A DNA stretch of 41,109 nt from positions 1 through 41,109 of the forward strand of contig JAIRYS010000015.1 of assembly GCA_031267535.1 (NCBI GenBank), written 5' to 3'. The notes below the pieces were generated by a model, which worked only from the letters and a program-made list of their open reading frames with translations, searched no databases and was not told the origin of the DNA. This document shows, in pieces, positions 37,163-41,109 of the stretch. Positions within the stretch are counted from its first letter, which is position 1, and each line of letters starts with the position of its first letter. The position numbers and the translations under genes are program-made. This stretch comes from Holosporales bacterium. Lineage in GTDB: Bacteria; Pseudomonadota; Alphaproteobacteria; UBA3830; JAIRWN01.

Positions 37163-37555
37163 ATGGCTTATAAAGCCGGACAGAGCGTCAGAAAAAAGGA
37201 CAGGAAGAACATCGTCGCCGCGGTTGCTCATGTGCAAGCCTCTTTTAATAACACGATGATAACGATTACAGACATGCGTGGTGATACGGTTGCATGGTCG
37301 TCAGCTGGTAATGCCGGATTTAAAGGAGCCCGTAAATCGACGCCTTATGCGGCCCAATTGGCAGCAGAGAAAGTCGGCAACCTGGCTAAAGAGTTCGGTA
37401 TAAAAACGCTTGATGTGGAAATTTGTGGTCCTGGATCCGGGCGAGAGTCAGCCTTGAGGGCTTTACAGGCGGTAGGGTTTGCGATCAATTCGATAAAAGA
37501 CGTTACCCCTATACCTCATAACGGTTGTCGTCCACCAAAGCGCAGGCGAGTCTAG
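37163..37555 (+). CDS. rpsK: 30S ribosomal protein S11
   Basis: S11 is on the platform of the small subunit near the E site. Recognised by [55 protein letters not shown] and the C-terminal [18 protein letters not shown]. 130 aa, standard. AAGAGAG lies before the ATG. It is followed by rpoA after 24 nt. Confidence 0.97.
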   Translation: MAYKAGQSVRKKDRKNIVAAVAHVQASFNNTMITITDMRGDTVAWSSAGNAGFKGARKSTPYAAQLAAEKVGNLAKEFGIKTLDVEICGPGSGRESALRALQAVGFAINSIKDVTPIPHNGCRPPKRRRV

Positions 37556-37579
37556 CATTCTTTTTGGAGAAAATGTTTT

Positions 37580-38599
37580 ATGATTAATAAGCATTGGGAG
37601 AGCCTTATTCGTCCCTATAAAATGCAAACCTCAGAGATAGAGGGTCAAGGCGATAGAGTTGGGTCTGTTGTAGCGGAACCCATGGAAAGGGGTTTTGGGT
37701 TAACTTTGGGTAATGCGCTTAGGCGTGTGTTGCTGTCGTCTTTGTCTGGCGCTGCGGTGATCTCAATCAAAATAGATGGCGTTTTGCACGAGTTCTCCAC
37801 GATTCCAGGGGTTATTGAGGACGTTACAGATATCGTGTTGAACGTAAAATCTATGGCCGTAACTATGGACGGAACATCTGAGAAGAAGATTAAACTATCG
37901 GCGAAAGGTCCGTGTAAGGTGACGGCCGGTATGTTCGAAACTGGGTATGGCGTTAAAATCCTAGATCCAGATCATCATATATGCACCGTTGGCGAGGGCG
38001 GGCAGTTCTCTATGGAAGCGACCATCGCGTCGGGCAGAGGATATGTGCCGGCCAATGAGAATAAATCAGAAGATATGCCCATTGGGCATATAGCCGTTGA
38101 TGCTTTGTACAGTCCTGTCAAAAGAGTTGTTTATAAAGTGGAAAACGCTCGTGTTGGACAGGTAACCGATTATGATCGGTTGATCATGAAGGTTGAGACT
38201 AATGGCTCGATCAAACCAATTGATGCGGTCGCGGTTGCGGCAAGGATTCTTCAAGATCAACTGAAGCGATTTGTTAACTTTAACGATCCTCTAATCGATG
38301 ATCGAGAGGAAAAGCCCGCTGAAGATCGGCTTAATCCGAATTTGCTGCGTTTGATTGATGAGTTAGAGCTTTCTGTCCGGTCTATGAATTGTCTAAAAAG
38401 CGACAATGTCGTATACATAGGCGATTTGGTACATAAGACAGAAAGCGAGATGTTAAAGACGCCTAACTTTGGCCGCAAATCGCTAAATGAGATAAAAGAC
38501 ACTCTTTCGCAGATGGGGCTGTACCTTGGTATGCAAGTGCCTGGCTGGCCTCCTGAAAATATCGAAGAAGCAGTTAAGAAGTCTAGTAGTGGTTATTAG
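37580..38599 (+). CDS. rpoA: DNA-directed RNA polymerase subunit alpha
   Basis: Scaffold subunit of RNA polymerase. The N-terminal domain has [20 protein letters not shown] and [20 protein letters not shown] (dimerisation), then the central [16 protein letters not shown], and the C-terminal promoter-contact domain with [20 protein letters not shown] and [14 protein letters not shown]. 339 aa, full length. A GGAGA ribosome site lies 10 nt before the ATG. It sits between rpsK and rplQ as usual. Confidence 0.98.
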   Translation: MINKHWESLIRPYKMQTSEIEGQGDRVGSVVAEPMERGFGLTLGNALRRVLLSSLSGAAVISIKIDGVLHEFSTIPGVIEDVTDIVLNVKSMAVTMDGTSEKKIKLSAKGPCKVTAGMFETGYGVKILDPDHHICTVGEGGQFSMEATIASGRGYVPANENKSEDMPIGHIAVDALYSPVKRVVYKVENARVGQVTDYDRLIMKVETNGSIKPIDAVAVAARILQDQLKRFVNFNDPLIDDREEKPAEDRLNPNLLRLIDELELSVRSMNCLKSDNVVYIGDLVHKTESEMLKTPNFGRKSLNEIKDTLSQMGLYLGMQVPGWPPENIEEAVKKSSSGY

Positions 38600-38617
38600 G
38601 TTGTAGGGGCATTTGTT

Positions 38618-39040
38618 ATGCGACATGGCATAAGTGGAAGAAAGTTTAATCGCAAGGTCGCTCATAACAAAGCGTTGCTGATTAATTTGGCCAAATCTTT
38701 GATCAAATACGAGCAGATCGTTACTACTTTACCTAAAGCTAAGGAGCTGCGGCCTTTGGTTGAAAAAGCTATTACTCTTGGGAAAAGGGGCGGCCTACAA
38801 AAGCGCCGTCAGACAATTTCTTTGCTTGGGGACAACGATCTGGTTGTTAAGATTATGGGCCCTTTATCCGAGCGATATAACAGCAGAGCGGGCGGATATG
38901 CTAGGATACTGCACAATGGCTTTCGCAAGGGGGATCGTGCTCCCATGGCAGTGATCGAACTCATTGGCAGAGATGAAAGCGCGAAGGCGTCTGCTGTACA
39001 AGCTGATAGCTCTGTTACAATTGCCGCTGAAAAAGAGTAG
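38618..39040 (+). CDS. rplQ: 50S ribosomal protein L17
   Basis: L17 is the last gene of the cluster. Recognised by [56 protein letters not shown] and APMAVIELI. 140 aa; the tail after residue 120 is rich in Ala, Ser and Val, as in other alphaproteobacteria. No hairpin terminator is visible in the 31 bases before the next gene, although a T6 run lies there. Confidence 0.97.
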   Translation: MRHGISGRKFNRKVAHNKALLINLAKSLIKYEQIVTTLPKAKELRPLVEKAITLGKRGGLQKRRQTISLLGDNDLVVKIMGPLSERYNSRAGGYARILHNGFRKGDRAPMAVIELIGRDESAKASAVQADSSVTIAAEKE

Positions 39041-39071
39041 CTCTATTTTGACTGTTTTTTAGACTAAAGCG

Positions 39072-40364
39072 ATGTGTTTTTTAACTAAAATCAGGAAAGG
39101 TTTCGTAATTGCCTGCATGATGCCGTTTGTGGCTATTTTGAGGTTAATACGTCCCTGGTTATGGATTAAGTTCTACAGAGTAAAACAAGATCGTATCGGC
39201 AACCAGACGATGGAATTTGCAGTTTGCCAAACTGAATTAGCGCATCGATTTATGCCAAAAACTGATAAATGTCGAGAATTAATTGTCTTTTACGCTGGTG
39301 TTGAAGAGAATGGGAAGTACGTTGCAAATAAATTCTTACTTAAATTAATAAAAAGAGAAAAAATGTCCGCACGTTTCTCGTGGTTGCTTACCAAATTTTG
39401 CAATTACCTGAGAGATTTTCATGAAGTATTTGGGGGGGGCGGCTTCATTCTATCTTACCCTGATGCATTTTTAGCAAGTGAGAGTGAATTTGCTTTTGTT
39501 AAGTATCCACCCTTGTTTAGGTTGCGTAGCAGTGACGTTAAAAAAGGAGAATACGAGCTAGAGAAATTCTTTAGATGTGGCAGAGATGCCCAGATAGTTA
39601 CGTTTTTTAACAGAGATTCAGCTTATGTTGAGTCGCTAAAGGATATTTTCGGTGATAACGCTAAACATGCTGCATATTGCCATTCTAACAGAAATTCTTC
39701 GATTCGAAATCTTCATGAGGCAATGATTTTAATGTCGAAGAAGTATTTTTGCTTCCGTATGGGCAAATTTGTCTTGGAGCCACTCGGTTTGAAACAAGAC
39801 AACTTAGTTGATTATGCCACATCAGAATATAGAAGCGATTTTTTGGATATTTATATTTTTGCAAAGAGCAGATTTTACATCGGAGATGAATCTGGAATCA
39901 ATATAGTACCTTGCATTTTTAGAAAAAGTATAGGGCTAATAAACGGACAGATTAGCGAATGTTTTGCAGCACTATACGGGGGCGATACGCGTAAATCGTT
40001 ACCACGTCACTTGATTGGTCAGACATTGATTCCCCAAAAATATTATTCTACAAAGAGGGATAGATTGTTAAATTTGTCTGAAATTGTGGCTTTGGCCGCA
40101 TCTTATGAAAATGCTACCTTGCTGATGACGAGTTGCGACAAATATGGCTTTAAATTAATAAAAAACACCCCTCAGGAAATACTGGATTTGACGTTAGAGG
40201 TTGAGAAGAAGGCTAATGATGAGTGGGAAGAGGACTATGACCACTTTAAGCGTGAAGATGAGTTTTGGAAGATTATGGGCGCTCCGTATAAAAGTAAAGA
40301 TAGATTCCTCTTCCCAAGAATTGGCAATCAGTATTTAAAAGAAAATGAGTGGTTATTGCAATAA
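39072..40364 (+). CDS. TIGR04372-like glycosyltransferase
   Basis: Predicted transferase for envelope or capsule polysaccharide. The family pattern is clear: QDRIGNQTMEF near residue 40, HSNRNSSIRNLHEAMILM, FCFRMGKFVLEPLG, LVDYATSEYRSDFLDIYIFA and FYIGDESGINIVPCIFRK. The N-terminus has a hydrophobic stretch (IACMMPFVAILRLI) that may anchor it. 430 aa. A run of eight G at 39432-39439 in the EVFGGGG region is in frame. It lies 31 nt after rplQ and overlaps the SIS-domain gene by 20 nt. Donor and acceptor sugars cannot be read from sequence. Confidence 0.8.
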   Translation: MCFLTKIRKGFVIACMMPFVAILRLIRPWLWIKFYRVKQDRIGNQTMEFAVCQTELAHRFMPKTDKCRELIVFYAGVEENGKYVANKFLLKLIKREKMSARFSWLLTKFCNYLRDFHEVFGGGGFILSYPDAFLASESEFAFVKYPPLFRLRSSDVKKGEYELEKFFRCGRDAQIVTFFNRDSAYVESLKDIFGDNAKHAAYCHSNRNSSIRNLHEAMILMSKKYFCFRMGKFVLEPLGLKQDNLVDYATSEYRSDFLDIYIFAKSRFYIGDESGINIVPCIFRKSIGLINGQISECFAALYGGDTRKSLPRHLIGQTLIPQKYYSTKRDRLLNLSEIVALAASYENATLLMTSCDKYGFKLIKNTPQEILDLTLEVEKKANDEWEEDYDHFKREDEFWKIMGAPYKSKDRFLFPRIGNQYLKENEWLLQ

Positions 40365-40962
40365 AAATGGAGAGGGCGCTCTGTTTTCTAAGATCTTTTT
40401 GCGAGAACTCGTCCAGGTGATCGATAAAATTGACGTGTCTGCTGTAGAGACGCTAGTCGGTGAATTGCTGAGTTTGCGGGAACGTGGCGGAAGATTATTT
40501 GTCCTTGGCGTTGGGGGAAGTGCCGCAAGCGCATCGCATGCCGTATGTGACTTTAGGAAATTATGCGATATAGAAGCCTATGCTGCTACGGATAACATTG
40601 TTGAGCTTAGCGCTAGGATAAACGATGAGGGTTGGAACAGCGTTTTTTGCGAATGGCTTAAGGTCAGTAAATTATCCGCTAGAGACGCCTTACTTATATT
40701 TTCAGTAGGCGGTGGATCATTAGAGAAGAATGTTAGCGTTAATTTAATTCAAGCTGTTGATTTAGCCAAGGGAATAGGCGCTAAAGTATTTGGGGTGGTA
40801 GGCAGAGACGGTGGCTATACCAAAGCCAGAGGAGATTGTGTAGTACTAGTTCCGGATACAAACTCCGGCATGGTAACGCCTTACACGGAGGCGTGTCACG
40901 GTATTATATGGCATTGTCTTGTAAGTCACCCAAAACTACAGTTGAACAAAACTAAGTGGTAA
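40345..40962 (+). CDS. SIS-domain sugar isomerase (GmhA-like)
   Basis: Predicted phosphosugar isomerase of the GmhA/SIS family, 205 aa. The phosphate-binding loop LGVGGSAASASHAVCDFRK lies near residues 54-72, followed by the second SIS strand ALLIFSVGGGSLEKNV and the AKVFGVVGRDGGYT region. GmhA converts sedoheptulose 7-phosphate for heptose and LPS or capsule precursors, but the exact substrate is not shown here. It overlaps the glycosyltransferase by 20 nt, so both are likely co-translated in one envelope glycan pathway. The ATG at 40345 is used. Confidence 0.8.
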   Translation: MSGYCNKNGEGALFSKIFLRELVQVIDKIDVSAVETLVGELLSLRERGGRLFVLGVGGSAASASHAVCDFRKLCDIEAYAATDNIVELSARINDEGWNSVFCEWLKVSKLSARDALLIFSVGGGSLEKNVSVNLIQAVDLAKGIGAKVFGVVGRDGGYTKARGDCVVLVPDTNSGMVTPYTEACHGIIWHCLVSHPKLQLNKTKW

Positions 40963-40971
40963 AGATCATGT

Positions 40972-41109
40972 TTGTTACTTCTTTTCGCACCACAATCAAG
41001 TTTTAGGGGTGCAGAAGCGGTTAAGGTTGGTTTTCTATTGGAAACATTTTTTTTATTTAGCGAACAGCATACCAGTGCCAGGGATGGTGACGTTAGTGGG
41101 GCGTTGTCC
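40972..41109 (+). CDS. Possible partial ORF running off the right edge
   Basis: An open frame of 46 codons with no stop from 40972 to the edge, possibly starting at the TTG at 40972. The text (FAPQSSFRGAEAVKVGFLLE and onward) shows no family I recognise and has no good ribosome site. An overlapping minus-strand frame ending at 41053 (VTIPGTGMLFAK before its stop) is an alternative, reading the C-terminus of a gene from outside. I cannot decide between them from this short stretch. Confidence 0.25.
   Translation, partial: MLLLFAPQSSFRGAEAVKVGFLLETFFLFSEQHTSARDGDVSGALS

Noticed and set aside
39432-39439. G8 run inside the glycosyltransferase gene as a second phase-variation tract
   Set aside because: A run of the same length (23670-23677) occurs in frame in the essential fusA gene, so eight G is not evidence of switching here.

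Overview
The window looks like chromosomal DNA of an alphaproteobacterium, probably a host-associated one of the Holosporales or Rickettsiales kind. This is inferred from gene content and order: dnaG directly followed by rpoD, an alphaproteobacterial-type SerC, capsid genes in the order of the alphaproteobacterial gene transfer agent (GTA), an EamA transporter resembling the Rickettsia S-adenosylmethionine carrier, and one unbroken str-S10-spc-alpha ribosomal cluster. Base composition is moderately AT-rich. No rRNA, integrase, transposase or CRISPR array is visible.

Layout. (1) 1-1090: a minus-strand frame interrupted at a run of 12 G (12 C in the coding strand). Adding one base or removing two would join it to a frame that stays open to the left edge, so it may be a phase-variable gene in the OFF state, or a pseudogene. 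It is followed by about 470 bases without a gene that hold a degenerate direct repeat. (2) 1091-11491: a GTA/prophage-like module. Portal, prohead protease, a frameshifted major capsid gene, connector, head closure and tail terminator follow RcGTA order. Then come unrecognised structural genes, a large baseplate-like protein, a small fibre-like protein, a SleB-type cell wall hydrolase and a holin-like protein. No terminase, tail tube or tape measure is seen. An EamA transporter gene sits inside the module on the opposite strand. (3) 11558-20725: serC, tRNA-Gly(UCC), dnaG-rpoD, clpX, a lone hflK, and a lipoprotein with a possible NlpC/P60-like Cys/His pair. (4) 20750-21097: secG on the minus strand. 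(5) 21304-39040: rpsL to rplQ, all on the plus strand, about 17.7 kb, with a good sigma-70-like promoter just upstream and many overlapping or near-overlapping genes. The L30 gene carries an unusual Lys/Ala-rich N-terminal extension. (6) 39072-41109: an envelope sugar pair (TIGR04372-like glycosyltransferase and SIS-domain isomerase), then unresolved sequence at the right edge.

How they work together. The right half is housekeeping: translation apparatus, Sec export (SecY, SecG), adenylate kinase and RNA polymerase alpha. The centre supplies replication priming, the main sigma factor and protein quality control. The left part is accessory DNA. It is either a decaying GTA/prophage or a domesticated capsid module that still has most of its frames open apart from the capsid gene, and it carries a host-interaction-type transporter as cargo.
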